A stretch of DNA of 64,000 bases. It comes from Emticicia sp. C21. GTDB taxonomy: Bacteria > Bacteroidota > Bacteroidia > Cytophagales > Spirosomataceae. A program made the translations under genes and the position numbers. This document shows, piece after piece, positions 26,660-36,495 of this stretch. Under the pieces are notes generated by a model that did not search any database, was not told the DNA's origin, and was given only the letters and a program-made list of their open reading frames with translations. Location: contig NZ_QVMT01000002.1 of assembly GCF_003418935.1 (NCBI RefSeq), positions 310,001-374,000 on the forward strand. The letters run 5' to 3'. The stretch's first letter is position 1. Each line of letters opens with the position of its first letter.

Positions 26660-27433
26660 TTATAATTGTTTTAATCTTAGATTACGATATTGCACTTTCA
26701 TCGGCGGACCTACGTGTACCTGTACACCTAAAAGACCTTTTGACTTTCCATTTACTAAATCCTCGTCGGTTACATCGCTCATCAAAACATCGTTGATATA
26801 GTGCTGCAAACGGTTCCCTTTGATTACCAGATGGAAAGTATTCCAATCCTGACTTTTGATTTTTGTTTTTAATGCCTCGTTTTCTCCTAAGCTTCCGGTA
26901 ACCTTGCGTTCAGTCCAGGCATTTCTTTGCACTTTTGCTCTTACGTCTTCCGGTTTCATAGTGCCACTTTGTGGATTTATACTGGCAATTTCTCCCCGAT
27001 AAGCCAAAGTCGTGCGTCCACGTTCTTCATAATTCTGACCAGTATAACGGTTAGCGCCATCAATATCAGCCTGATATCCTCTTAGCGCATAAGGAATATC
27101 CAATAGTTTTTCACTACGATAGTTGATGCCTGAGTTTCCTTTTTCAGTAATATTAAATTCACCTTTTAGTTCAAAATCACCCGGTTCTCCACCTTGCCAT
27201 ACAATAAATGAGTTGGTTTTGAGTAAGGTTTCAGGCGTGATTTCTCCTACCAGATTGCCATTTTCTACACGCCAGTATTTGGTATCTCCTTCCCAGCCAT
27301 TCAGGGTTTTTCCATCAAAAATAGATTTAAAACCTTTTTCACCCGAGCCCGGATTTGATACTTTGCAACCTGTTAGCAAGATAATGAAAAGTAAAATTAA
27401 TTGACCAGCTTTAGAAATATTTTTTGTTTTCAT
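26660..27433 (-). CDS. DUF1080 (3-keto-glycoside hydrolase-like) lipoprotein
   Basis: 257 residues with lipobox LFIILLTGCKVSN, so anchored in an envelope membrane. DUF1080 is a concanavalin-like jelly roll: FKSIFDGKTLNGWEGDTKYW at the start, GNSGINYRSEK and GYQADIDGANRYTGQNYEER in the middle and QDWNTFHLVIKGNRLQHYIN at the end. Members have been linked to cleavage of 3-keto glycosides. Together with the dehydrogenase upstream, it suggests an oxidise-then-cleave route in the periplasm. Confidence 0.88.
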   Translation of the reverse strand: MKTKNISKAGQLILLFIILLTGCKVSNPGSGEKGFKSIFDGKTLNGWEGDTKYWRVENGNLVGEITPETLLKTNSFIVWQGGEPGDFELKGEFNITEKGNSGINYRSEKLLDIPYALRGYQADIDGANRYTGQNYEERGRTTLAYRGEIASINPQSGTMKPEDVRAKVQRNAWTERKVTGSLGENEALKTKIKSQDWNTFHLVIKGNRLQHYINDVLMSDVTDEDLVNGKSKGLLGVQVHVGPPMKVQYRNLRLKQL

Positions 27434-27461
27434 TGTATTATTTTTGTTTTAAGGAAGGCTT

Positions 27462-27476
27462 AAGCGTGACACGCTT
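27462..27476. other. Short hairpin between DUF1080 and dehydrogenase genes
   Basis: AAGCGT-gac-ACGCTT lies in the 78-base gap. Small and without a T-run; possibly an mRNA processing signal. Confidence 0.3.
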
Positions 27477-27511
27477 GTTTATGATATGCCACGCCGTGCC
27501 TCCTAAAATCA

Positions 27512-30205
27512 TTATTTATTTGCTTCAGCTTTTGCTGTAAACATTGGATTGCTTGCATTACCACCCGACATCAGATAGGCCATCAGGTCTTTAAACTCTT
27601 CTTCATTCAGGCTATTGATTAACCCCTGGAACATGATTGAAACGCTGGATGGTTTTTTAGAAACCACATTCTTTTTCAATACTTTTTCAAGGGTTTCAGG
27701 TGAATAAGGATTCTGTGAAACGTAATAGGCTACCTTATCTTCATTCACCAGACGACCTACAATTGATCCACCGTTTTTCAAACTGAATTGCGTAGCTGCA
27801 TACTGGTCTGATACTGCTTTGTTCGGGTCAACGATTGCCTCCAGCATATCTTTTGCTGAGAATCTTGTGCCTAATTGCGTCAAATCAGGGCCAGTTGATC
27901 CACCTTCGCCTTTCATGGTATGACAAGCTTTACAGGTTGTAGCCGCAAACATGGCTTTTCCTTGTTCAAAATTGCGACCAGTTAGCCCTTGCTCTACAAT
28001 TGGAAGACCATTTCTTAAGTTCCAGAAACGTCCTGGCCCTTTTGGAGTAGCTGCGGTAATTAGGTCGTTACCTGATTTACTTAGCATCTCTGCGCCAGAA
28101 AGCTTATCAAAATAATCTTTTTTTGCCTCTGGAACATTTTTCAGGGCTAACTTACGGGACCTGTCAATGAACCCTACATAACTACGACCGCCCTTATAAT
28201 TGAATGCATCACTGAACCATTTGAAGTAGGTATCTTGCTCTTCCGGCGTCCAACCCGTTTTAGCCATTGTTAATACATTAGCATAGTAGGTGTGCTGCGC
28301 AGGCGGAACCTTTGCTAGCATGGCTGCAATATCACCTCCATATTGTGAGCTTCTTAGAATCAAATCGCTTGAAGCTGTTGCTGTTTCCTGCATCAATGCA
28401 TTAGTGCCCGGTTCATCTTTAATCTTCATCAAAGCCAAGGTTTTCTTGATAGCACTTGGCTCATCTAAGTAATGCAATAGCTTACTCAATGAACGGTTTA
28501 ATTGTGCTGAATTTGCCGGATAAAGCGGATTCAGATAGGCCACTACTTTTGGTTTGGTTGTGGCATCTGGTTGTCCCATTCTTAAAAAAGCCAGTTCAAA
28601 AGCACGGTATACATCTAATTGTTGTGCCTCGTTCAGTGCTTTTATATTTATACCTAATAAAGCGTTCAGAATCTGGGTTTGATTATCACCTTTACCTGTG
28701 CGTATCAATGAAATCAATGCTTGTGTAGCTGCAATCGGGTCTTTTTCTTTCAGGGCTAAATCCTGCCATTCAGCAACTGGTTGGTGTTCAATCGCTAAAC
28801 GGGCAGCATAACGGATAAATCTGTCCGGGCTTTTCAATTGCGGCCAGGCTGTTGCAACTGCGGCGGGATTCGGCCCGCCTGTATGGAATTTCTCTAAGTT
28901 TCTTCTTAAAGTATTGGCGGCATTAATGGGAGGTGCAGCAACTGGCGCCGTACTTTCTGTACCTGTATAGTAAACGCGATACAAGTCTGATTCTAATCGG
29001 CGACCGCCAGAAAGGAAGTATAAAGCGCCATCAGGGCCAATGGCTCCATCAGTCAATGGCAATGGCAAACCTGATAAAAACTCATCACGCGTAGCTGTAA
29101 AGGATGAACCCGCAGGTTTCAGGTTAATGGCGTGCATAATCCCGAAACTCCAGTCGAAAGCCAATAAGGTATTTTTGTATTTGGCAGGGAACTTGGCATC
29201 TTTCAGATGTATTAAATTGGTAGGTGACCCTTGACCAATATTGATAACCGGAGGTAAATTATCAGGGAAAGTTGGCGACCATTTGCTGTTTCCGGTTCTC
29301 CAGCCAAATTCACTGGCACTGGTGGCATGACAAATACGGGTTGGACGATACCAAGGCAAACCAAAATCCCATTCCATATCGGCATCATATACAAACAAGT
29401 CGCCGTTTGCATCAAAAGCCATATCAAAGGCATTGCGGTAACCTGCACTTACCAATTCCCAGTTTTTCCCCTCAGGATCAGTGTGGGCAATCCACCCACC
29501 AGGAGCCATGCGGTCGTTGGCGTGCCCACGTGGGTCTTTTATTAATGGAAATAAATTATCTTCTTTCCAGGTTGATGGTAAGCGATAAGAGTCCATTGGA
29601 GGTAAATCAGTATGATTTCCTGAAATTACATACAATGATTGTTTATCTGGAGAATAAATAATGCTGTGAGGGCCGTGTTCGCCATCACCGTTCATTTCTT
29701 TTAACAGCGTGATTTTATCAAACTGATCGTCGTTGTTGGTGTCTTGCAAGCGGTAAAGGCCACTTCTACGTGGAAATATCTTATTATTTTTATTGTTGTT
29801 AATCATGACATACAGGCTGTTGAAGGCATATAACAGACCATGTGCATAGCCCATACCTGTAGTATCAATGTTTGGAGCGATACCAATCTGCAATTTTTCA
29901 ACTTCAGCCTTTCCGGTAGAACCGATAGCAGGAATCTTTACCCGGAATAATTTTCCGTATTGGTCAGAAGCAATCATGCGGCCTTTGTCATCAAAAGTCA
30001 TGGCAACCCATGAACCCTGATTGTTTTCGGAAGGGCTGTAAAGATGTTGTGCTGAAAAACCTTCTGACAGTTTTAGCTTTTTAATTTTCGGATCATCGTT
30101 ATTCGATGTTGGCGGTGGCGGGTTTTTAAGAACCGTAAAGGACGCAGCCAATGCCAGAGCCATTAATCCGACAGAAATTTGGATTGTTCGTTGATTGGAT
30201 ACCAT
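27512..30205 (-). CDS. PQQ-type sugar dehydrogenase with C-terminal cytochrome c domain
   Basis: 897 residues. Residues 1-25 are a membrane anchor or signal peptide. About 40-420 form a beta-propeller of the glucose/sorbosone dehydrogenase type (GMGYAHGLLYAFNSLYVMIN, GPDGALYFLSGG). The middle is a helical HEAT-like stretch, and residues 720-897 are a cytochrome c domain with heme site CKACH at 758-762 and Met in VSIMFQGL as likely distal ligand. Periplasmic oxidation of a sugar passing electrons to the respiratory chain is the expected role. The gene lies between SusD and DUF1080. Confidence 0.85.
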   Translation of the reverse strand: MVSNQRTIQISVGLMALALAASFTVLKNPPPPTSNNDDPKIKKLKLSEGFSAQHLYSPSENNQGSWVAMTFDDKGRMIASDQYGKLFRVKIPAIGSTGKAEVEKLQIGIAPNIDTTGMGYAHGLLYAFNSLYVMINNNKNNKIFPRRSGLYRLQDTNNDDQFDKITLLKEMNGDGEHGPHSIIYSPDKQSLYVISGNHTDLPPMDSYRLPSTWKEDNLFPLIKDPRGHANDRMAPGGWIAHTDPEGKNWELVSAGYRNAFDMAFDANGDLFVYDADMEWDFGLPWYRPTRICHATSASEFGWRTGNSKWSPTFPDNLPPVINIGQGSPTNLIHLKDAKFPAKYKNTLLAFDWSFGIMHAINLKPAGSSFTATRDEFLSGLPLPLTDGAIGPDGALYFLSGGRRLESDLYRVYYTGTESTAPVAAPPINAANTLRRNLEKFHTGGPNPAAVATAWPQLKSPDRFIRYAARLAIEHQPVAEWQDLALKEKDPIAATQALISLIRTGKGDNQTQILNALLGINIKALNEAQQLDVYRAFELAFLRMGQPDATTKPKVVAYLNPLYPANSAQLNRSLSKLLHYLDEPSAIKKTLALMKIKDEPGTNALMQETATASSDLILRSSQYGGDIAAMLAKVPPAQHTYYANVLTMAKTGWTPEEQDTYFKWFSDAFNYKGGRSYVGFIDRSRKLALKNVPEAKKDYFDKLSGAEMLSKSGNDLITAATPKGPGRFWNLRNGLPIVEQGLTGRNFEQGKAMFAATTCKACHTMKGEGGSTGPDLTQLGTRFSAKDMLEAIVDPNKAVSDQYAATQFSLKNGGSIVGRLVNEDKVAYYVSQNPYSPETLEKVLKKNVVSKKPSSVSIMFQGLINSLNEEEFKDLMAYLMSGGNASNPMFTAKAEANK

Positions 30206-30247
30206 AGTTTTTATATGTTAAGGCGAAAAAAAATAAGTACTTTATAA

Positions 30248-30383
30248 ACACTGCATAAGCGCGAAACAGCTGAATAAAAGGTGAAAATATGAGGTATTAA
30301 TGAGGCCTGAATAAATATTCAAGCTGGTTCTTAATACCCCTATTTGCCCTAAATTACATATTTATTTTCTACTTATGCAGTGT
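30248..30383. repeat. Nested inverted repeats between SusD and dehydrogenase genes
   Basis: The outer arms ACACTGCATAAG (30248-30259) and CTTATGCAGTGT (30372-30383) are perfect. Inside lie GGTATTAA (30293-30300) with TTAATACC (30331-30338), and TGAATAaaTATTCA in the centre. A 136-base cruciform immediately 3' of susD; it may adjust the ratio of SusCD to downstream mRNA or be a small relic element. Confidence 0.6.
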
Positions 30384-30399
30384 ATAATTATAAATTAAA

Positions 30400-31905
30400 T
30401 CAAAAATGTGGTGATAAGGCTGCTTCGTCAGCCGGTAGGCCATACAGTAAACTGATATTAGAAAAGGCATGGCTACGTGCCGTGGCACCTTCCGGATAAT
30501 AATAATCTACCGGATTGGCTTTGAGTCTCTGTCCGTAGGCTGTAATAACCTCTACTGCTGTGCCTGTGCGCACTAAATCAAACCAACGTTTGTTTTCAAA
30601 AGCTAACTCACTTCTGCGATCCTGATAAATCTGTTTTCTCAGATCTGCCTGTGCAGTTACTGTGGCTTCAGGTAAGCCGGCACGTGTACGCACCTGATTA
30701 AGATATGGAAGTGCTTCTGCTCCTTTACCTTGCTCCATCAATGCTTCGGCTAAGAATAGAAGCGCCTCAGAATAACGATAAATCGGGAAGTTATTACCCG
30801 TATTGCCATGCAAAGCGTGCGTTTTTGCAAACTTTTTGTTGTAAGGGAAATTCTTATTTGCTCGCAGACTTCCGGCAATGGTAACATAACCAATGGTTGC
30901 ATCTTTGCGCTTGTCACCTGCTTCAAACGCATTGATTAGATCAGGCGTTGGCGCACCGTTTCCTTCACCTGTTAATGGTTGAGGATTGGATGTTCCTGTG
31001 ATTGGTTTTAACTCTTCCGGACTCATCGGACGAGGCAGGTAGTTATAAATGATGGCGCCATTATAACCTGATGCACCTTCCTGAAACTGTACTTCAAACA
31101 TTGACTCTATATTGTTTTTGTTTCCTGTATTGGTCGAAAAAGCATCGTTGAAATCTGGCATCAATTTATACTCACCACTTGTTACAATTTCTTTCAATAG
31201 TTTTTCGGCTTCTCCCCAGTTCTTTCTTACCATGTATACATTCGCCAGCAACATTCTTGCAGTTCCTGAAGTAACTCTACCCGGTTCCTGTTTTGATTTT
31301 GGCAGAAGCCCTGTAATAGCGGCATTTGCATCTTTGATAATCTGCGTATAAATCGCCTCAACTTCTGATAATGCTATGGCTGCTTCCTGACGATTCGTTA
31401 CCGGTGTAAGGTGCATAGGCACTTTACCAAAATAGCGTACCAGTTCAAAGTAGGCATATGCTCTTAAAAATGAAGCCTGTCCTTTCAGATTGTTTTTAGA
31501 TTCTGCGCCAAATTCAACTTTATCAATGGCAGCTAAAACCTGATTACAACGGGCAATTATCTGATAATCCAGACGGTATTGGTTCAGTACATGGACATTT
31601 GAAGTAACTCCATTGGCTGTTGGTACGGCAAAGTCTGCTATATCTTCCTGTTGCTCGGTAGCACCAAACAGGATATTTCTGTAATAATAAGCGTTATCTG
31701 AGTGCATTTCGCCTAAAAGCCATGCCCGGTCGTTTACGATAGCGCGTAAAGGCACATAGGCTGCATTTACTGCTTGTTGGAAATCGGCTTCTTTGGTAAA
31801 AAATATAGCAGTACTAAGGTTAGTTTCTGGGACAACCGTCAAAAAGTCTTTGCAACTCGTTAACCCAAAACACATAAACATTGCTGTTATTATTATCTTT
31901 TTCAT
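30400..31905 (-). CDS. SusD/RagB-family outer-membrane lipoprotein
   Basis: 501 residues with lipobox CFGLTSCKDFLTV. TPR-like N-terminal helices and the SusD fold are shown by FFTKEADFQQAVNAAY, GQASFLRAYAYFELVRYFG, AEKLLKEIVTSGEYKL, YRYSEALLFLAEAL and FENKRWFDLVRTG. It caps the TonB-dependent SusC channel and delivers the glycan or glycoside. The SusC stop is 24 bases upstream. Confidence 0.96.
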   Translation of the reverse strand: MKKIIITAMFMCFGLTSCKDFLTVVPETNLSTAIFFTKEADFQQAVNAAYVPLRAIVNDRAWLLGEMHSDNAYYYRNILFGATEQQEDIADFAVPTANGVTSNVHVLNQYRLDYQIIARCNQVLAAIDKVEFGAESKNNLKGQASFLRAYAYFELVRYFGKVPMHLTPVTNRQEAAIALSEVEAIYTQIIKDANAAITGLLPKSKQEPGRVTSGTARMLLANVYMVRKNWGEAEKLLKEIVTSGEYKLMPDFNDAFSTNTGNKNNIESMFEVQFQEGASGYNGAIIYNYLPRPMSPEELKPITGTSNPQPLTGEGNGAPTPDLINAFEAGDKRKDATIGYVTIAGSLRANKNFPYNKKFAKTHALHGNTGNNFPIYRYSEALLFLAEALMEQGKGAEALPYLNQVRTRAGLPEATVTAQADLRKQIYQDRRSELAFENKRWFDLVRTGTAVEVITAYGQRLKANPVDYYYPEGATARSHAFSNISLLYGLPADEAALSPHF

Positions 31906-31928
31906 TGTCTTAAATGTGTTTACGTTAA

Positions 31929-34900
31929 TTAAAAGTTCAAGTTAATGCCAAGTGTGAAAGTTCTTGGAACCGGGTAGTTCGAGAAGTCGATACCCTGGCT
32001 AAGGTTTCCACCATTACCATTTCCATCACCTTGTGCCGATGTTTCAGGGTTTGGTCCGCCCCAGTATTTTGTAAATACATACAACTGTTGAATTGAACCA
32101 TAAATACGTGCTGATCTGAACACTTTATTAGCTCTTGGAATGGTATAACCAATGGTTACGTTTTTAATAGTAAAGAACGAAGCATCAGCAATAAAGCGGC
32201 TGTTCATCCAGTCTCTTTCAATACCTGTTACGTTACCACCACCAACTGTTGTTCCATACATACCTTTTCCAGGATTTGCTTCTGAGCGGAAACGATATTT
32301 CACGCCTTCTACCAGATTAAATACCCCATCAAGGTTAGCAGTACTATAAATATGGCGAACTAATAACTGATTGCCTTGTGAACCCGAACCAACGATGCTC
32401 GCATCCCAGTTACCATAAGAGAAGTTATTAACGATACCGTAAGTAAATTTAGGGAATGGATTACCCATGATTACTCTGTCGTCAAAATCACCACCGTTGG
32501 TAATGATACCATCACCATTCTGGTCTGTCAACTTGATACTACCTACCACCGAACGGCCTGGTACTTGTGGAGAGTTTTTCAGGTCTTCGGCATTTTTATA
32601 TACTCCCTGGGCAATGTGTCCGTAAAATTGACCAAATGGATAACCTACTTTCGTGATGTGGAAAGTTCCGTATACGCGGTCGATACCATCAGCCAAAGCA
32701 ATTACTTTATTGCGGTTAATTGAAATGTTTGCATTGGTACTCCATTTGAATTTTCCGGTTGTATTTCTTGTATTTAAAGCAAACTCATGTCCCCAGAATT
32801 TAATCTCTCCGATGTTATCGTTAAAGTTGGTAAATCCGGCTTCCTGAGCGATCTGCACGCTATATAATAAATTGGTAGTACGTTTGGTATAATAATCATA
32901 AACAAACGTGATACGGTCATTGAATAGGCCCAGGTCCAAACCAAGGTCTAATTGTTTGGTTGTTTCCCAACCCAGACGGCTATTTGCTAACGATGTTACC
33001 ACAGCACCAGGTGCTACGTTGTTACCAAAAACGGCATTCACTGTATTGTTTATCAAGGCATACGGTGTATAGTTACCGATATTGTTGTTACCAATAACCC
33101 CATAACTTGCTCTTAATTTGGCAAAAGAGATTTTAGGTATTGATTTTAAGAATGCTTCATCTGAAAGAACCCATCCAGCTGATACTGATGGGAATGTACC
33201 CCAGCGATTATCAGAACCAAAGCGAGAAGAACCATCACGACGAACAGCAGCTGTTAACAGGTACTTACCCTTATAGTTATACGTTAATCTTGAAAGTACT
33301 GAAGTTAATGCCCATTCCTGCACCTGGCTTGATGTACCACCACGGTTAATATTGATGGCTCCCTGAATTGTTGGAAGGCGGTCATCTGCATACGTATCAG
33401 CCTGGATACGTGTTCCCTCTTGTTGGAAGCGTTGTTGTGAAAAACCTGCTAAAAGCTCAAAATTATGATCATCATTTATGGTTTTAGAATAAGTAGCTAA
33501 GTTTTCGTTCAACCAGGTCAGGTTTTCAAAATTCTGACGTATCGAAACTGCCGTTGTCGGAATCGGAACATTTATGGCACTGGTAGCAGTTGATGGGTTA
33601 AAGAAGAAAAACTTAGAACGCAATAGCTCAATATTGAAAGTAGATTTCAAAACCAGGTCTTTGATTGGGCGATACTGAATGTAGGCATTGGTTATTAAAT
33701 TAGTGGTTGATGTTTCGTTCACTAATTCTTCGGCAGCTCTTACCCAGTTAGGGTAAGCAAAGATATTTCCGGTGCTAGGCGGGAATCTGTTAAACAGGGT
33801 TAAGGTTTTGCCATCTGCTTCATAAATAGGCATTACCGGCCAGGTATGTAAGGCATTAAATAAAATACCTGTTCCTCTGTCTCCGTCAGTTCTTGGTGTA
33901 TTGTCAAACACATATTGTGGTGCAATATTAAAGCCAAGCGTTACTTTGTCAGAAACATCATACTCCGAGTTCATTCTTAATGAATATCTCTTGTAGGTAT
34001 TATTCAAAACAACCCCTTCCTGATTGAATACGCCACCCACAAAGGAAGTTCTTACTTTTTCTTTGTTCGATGTTACGGTCAGGTTATAGCTTTGTACAGG
34101 CGCGTCTCTTATTAAAGCGTCGTACCAGTCGTTGTTTTTATCTCTGTATTGCGAAGGATTCTGAAACTCAACAGGTACTGCCTGACCTGCATCTTCGTAA
34201 GATTCTTTTTTAAATTGGGCAAATTCTTCAGCGTTCAACATTTTAATACGGCCTCTCATTGGAACATTCTGTATGCCAGCAAAAGTACTGAAAGTTACAT
34301 TGGTACCTGCTGATTTGCCTTTTTTAGTGGTAATCAATACTACACCATTAGCTGCTCTTGAACCATATAAGGATGTAGAAGAAGCATCTTTCAGAATAGA
34401 AATATCTTCAATTTCATCAGGGTTCATAGCGCCAATATCTCCTGTAATCGGAAAACCATCGATTACATACAATGGATCACTACCAGCCGAAACCGATAAC
34501 TGTCCACGTATCCTGATACTCATTCCTTGTCCGGGTTTCCCTGTAGTTTGGTTAATCTGTACCCCGGCTAATTGACCCTGAAGCTTTTGTCCGATCTGAG
34601 ATACAGGAATATCTTTAATCTCTTTGGCTCCAATGTTCTGTACCGCACCTGTTACATTCTTTTTCAACTGGCTACCATAACCTACTACAACGACTTCACC
34701 TAATAATTTGTCGTCTAGTTCTAAGGTTACGTCAATTTGAGTTTGGTCACCTACGGTTATTTCTTTAGCCGCAAAGCCAACAAAACTGTAAACTAAAACT
34801 GAGCCTTTGGCTGCGTCAATTCTATAAGTACCATCCCCGCCAGTCTGGGTTCCTTTATTGGTTCCTTTGACTGAAACGTTTACTCCTACTAGTGTCCCAC

Positions 34901-35024
34901 CATCAGAGCCGGTAACAGTACCCTTTATTTGGGAAAAAGCAAATGATGAACAGAATAGCATTAGCAAAAAGGTTCCCCCCATTGCATAAATCCTACTCAA
35001 ATGAATAGTAATTTTCGACTTCAT
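31929..35024 (-). CDS. SusC/RagA-family TonB-linked outer-membrane receptor
   Basis: 1031 residues. Signal peptide, then a carboxypeptidase-regulatory-like domain (IKGTVTGSDGGTLVGVNVSV), the TonB-box-like region GEVVVVGYGSQLKKN, a plug domain (YVIDGFPITGDI, SSTSLYGSRAANGVVLI) and a beta barrel ending PRTFTLGINLNF. Imports the substrate with the SusD protein by TonB energy. No separate ECF sigma or anti-sigma gene is next to it, and it lacks an N-terminal signalling extension. First gene of the sugar locus transcript. Confidence 0.97.
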   Translation of the reverse strand: MKSKITIHLSRIYAMGGTFLLMLFCSSFAFSQIKGTVTGSDGGTLVGVNVSVKGTNKGTQTGGDGTYRIDAAKGSVLVYSFVGFAAKEITVGDQTQIDVTLELDDKLLGEVVVVGYGSQLKKNVTGAVQNIGAKEIKDIPVSQIGQKLQGQLAGVQINQTTGKPGQGMSIRIRGQLSVSAGSDPLYVIDGFPITGDIGAMNPDEIEDISILKDASSTSLYGSRAANGVVLITTKKGKSAGTNVTFSTFAGIQNVPMRGRIKMLNAEEFAQFKKESYEDAGQAVPVEFQNPSQYRDKNNDWYDALIRDAPVQSYNLTVTSNKEKVRTSFVGGVFNQEGVVLNNTYKRYSLRMNSEYDVSDKVTLGFNIAPQYVFDNTPRTDGDRGTGILFNALHTWPVMPIYEADGKTLTLFNRFPPSTGNIFAYPNWVRAAEELVNETSTTNLITNAYIQYRPIKDLVLKSTFNIELLRSKFFFFNPSTATSAINVPIPTTAVSIRQNFENLTWLNENLATYSKTINDDHNFELLAGFSQQRFQQEGTRIQADTYADDRLPTIQGAININRGGTSSQVQEWALTSVLSRLTYNYKGKYLLTAAVRRDGSSRFGSDNRWGTFPSVSAGWVLSDEAFLKSIPKISFAKLRASYGVIGNNNIGNYTPYALINNTVNAVFGNNVAPGAVVTSLANSRLGWETTKQLDLGLDLGLFNDRITFVYDYYTKRTTNLLYSVQIAQEAGFTNFNDNIGEIKFWGHEFALNTRNTTGKFKWSTNANISINRNKVIALADGIDRVYGTFHITKVGYPFGQFYGHIAQGVYKNAEDLKNSPQVPGRSVVGSIKLTDQNGDGIITNGGDFDDRVIMGNPFPKFTYGIVNNFSYGNWDASIVGSGSQGNQLLVRHIYSTANLDGVFNLVEGVKYRFRSEANPGKGMYGTTVGGGNVTGIERDWMNSRFIADASFFTIKNVTIGYTIPRANKVFRSARIYGSIQQLYVFTKYWGGPNPETSAQGDGNGNGGNLSQGIDFSNYPVPRTFTLGINLNF

Positions 35025-35295
35025 AAATACGCTTGATTTAGGGTGAAAAAAAGTAGAGATTGTTTAGTAAGACATAAATAATTTGTGATTTTTTATAAAA
35101 TTATTTATTTCCTAAACCCAAAGCGTCCTGTACACTTCTGTATTTCGCAAATAGAGTTATATTATTTATTAAAATATTGCTATATTTTATATTGGGTTAA
35201 TGTAAGAGTATTATTACCTCAGGCAACTTCTCACACTGTTTCTGCATATATCATAACAGAAGCAATTATCTACTAAAATTAACTACTATAGGTAT

Positions 35296-36420
35296 ATGAA
35301 GTATTGCATTTTATTTATCCTATCCATTAGCCTGTTTAGCTGCAATCATTCAAAATCAGAAGAAAAACAATTATATAAAGTTGGCTTTAAAACCATTCAC
35401 ATAACTGATAAAACAAGAAAATATAAACATGGCGTTGACTCGAGTAATGCCTTGTATTATCGACCCATAGATATTGATATATGGTATCCTGCAAAGGATT
35501 CTTTAAGTGGTTCATTAATACGATTCGGAGATTATTTAAACCTGTTTGAGCAAAGAGCAAATTTTTATACAGCTTCAACTCATGCCGATGGACTAGCAAT
35601 GAAATTTGCAAAGATGTTGAGCGAGGGTTTTCAATGTTCTGATTCTATCAGCCTATTAAACCTTCCTACGCAGACTTATAAAAATGCTAAGGCTATTGAG
35701 AAGAATTTCCCGGTGATAGTTTATATGGCTAGTTATAATGGCATGGGATACGAGAACTACCTCTTATTTGAAACACTAGTCAGAAAGGGATTTATAGTTG
35801 TAGGGGTTAATTCTATAGGCAGATTTCCTGGCGATATGACGATGAAAAAAGAAGATGCGATGGAACAGGTGAATGATGCTCTTGCTTCTGTTAAATATTT
35901 AGAAACATATTCTAATATTAAGTTTAATAATATAGCCGTAATGGGCTATAGTTGGGGAGGCCTGACAGGAGCTTTAGTTGCGGGCAAGATTCCGAATGTG
36001 AAGTGCATCGTATCATTAGAAGGTTCAGAGGTTCATCATTATGGATATGCTAAAGAAGAAGATGCAGATTTTGATAGTATTCTTCATAGCCTTGATTTTC
36101 AAAAAATGTCTTTGAAAAACCCGTATTTAAGATTTGAGAGCTCACCGATCAATCAAAAGCCATCAAAAGATTCGGTAAGTAATTTTCTAGAGAAAGTTTC
36201 TGAAGACTATCTGATCCTTAAAGTCGATTCTGCCGAGCATAGTGATTTTTCGGCTTATCCGTCTAGTGTCAAATCTTCCGGCAATTGTAAGAACTCCCAG
36301 TTGTATGAGACAATTACCAAATTGACGAGTGCTTATCTGGAAGAGCATCTACAAGGCAATAAATTCTTTGGCAATGTGCTTGAAAGTGAATTAAAAAGTA
36401 AAAGTGTGAAAAGAAGATGA
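35296..36420 (+). CDS. Alpha/beta hydrolase lipoprotein (dienelactone-hydrolase-like)
   Basis: 374 residues. Lipobox SISLFSCNHSK. Core alpha/beta hydrolase: VIVYMASYNGMGYENYLLFE, nucleophile elbow NIAVMGYSWGGLTGALVAG with Ser, and a late His in VDSAEHSDFSAYP. Secreted or envelope esterase of unknown substrate. Divergent from the SusC gene, with 271 bases between, so the two may share a control region. No partner gene downstream. Confidence 0.78.
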   Translation: MKYCILFILSISLFSCNHSKSEEKQLYKVGFKTIHITDKTRKYKHGVDSSNALYYRPIDIDIWYPAKDSLSGSLIRFGDYLNLFEQRANFYTASTHADGLAMKFAKMLSEGFQCSDSISLLNLPTQTYKNAKAIEKNFPVIVYMASYNGMGYENYLLFETLVRKGFIVVGVNSIGRFPGDMTMKKEDAMEQVNDALASVKYLETYSNIKFNNIAVMGYSWGGLTGALVAGKIPNVKCIVSLEGSEVHHYGYAKEEDADFDSILHSLDFQKMSLKNPYLRFESSPINQKPSKDSVSNFLEKVSEDYLILKVDSAEHSDFSAYPSSVKSSGNCKNSQLYETITKLTSAYLEEHLQGNKFFGNVLESELKSKSVKRR

Positions 36421-36495
36421 TATAGCTTTGCCACAATGTACATAATGGTACACAAAGTTTCACAATGACAGAAATAAGAAATGGCTTTTCTCTTT

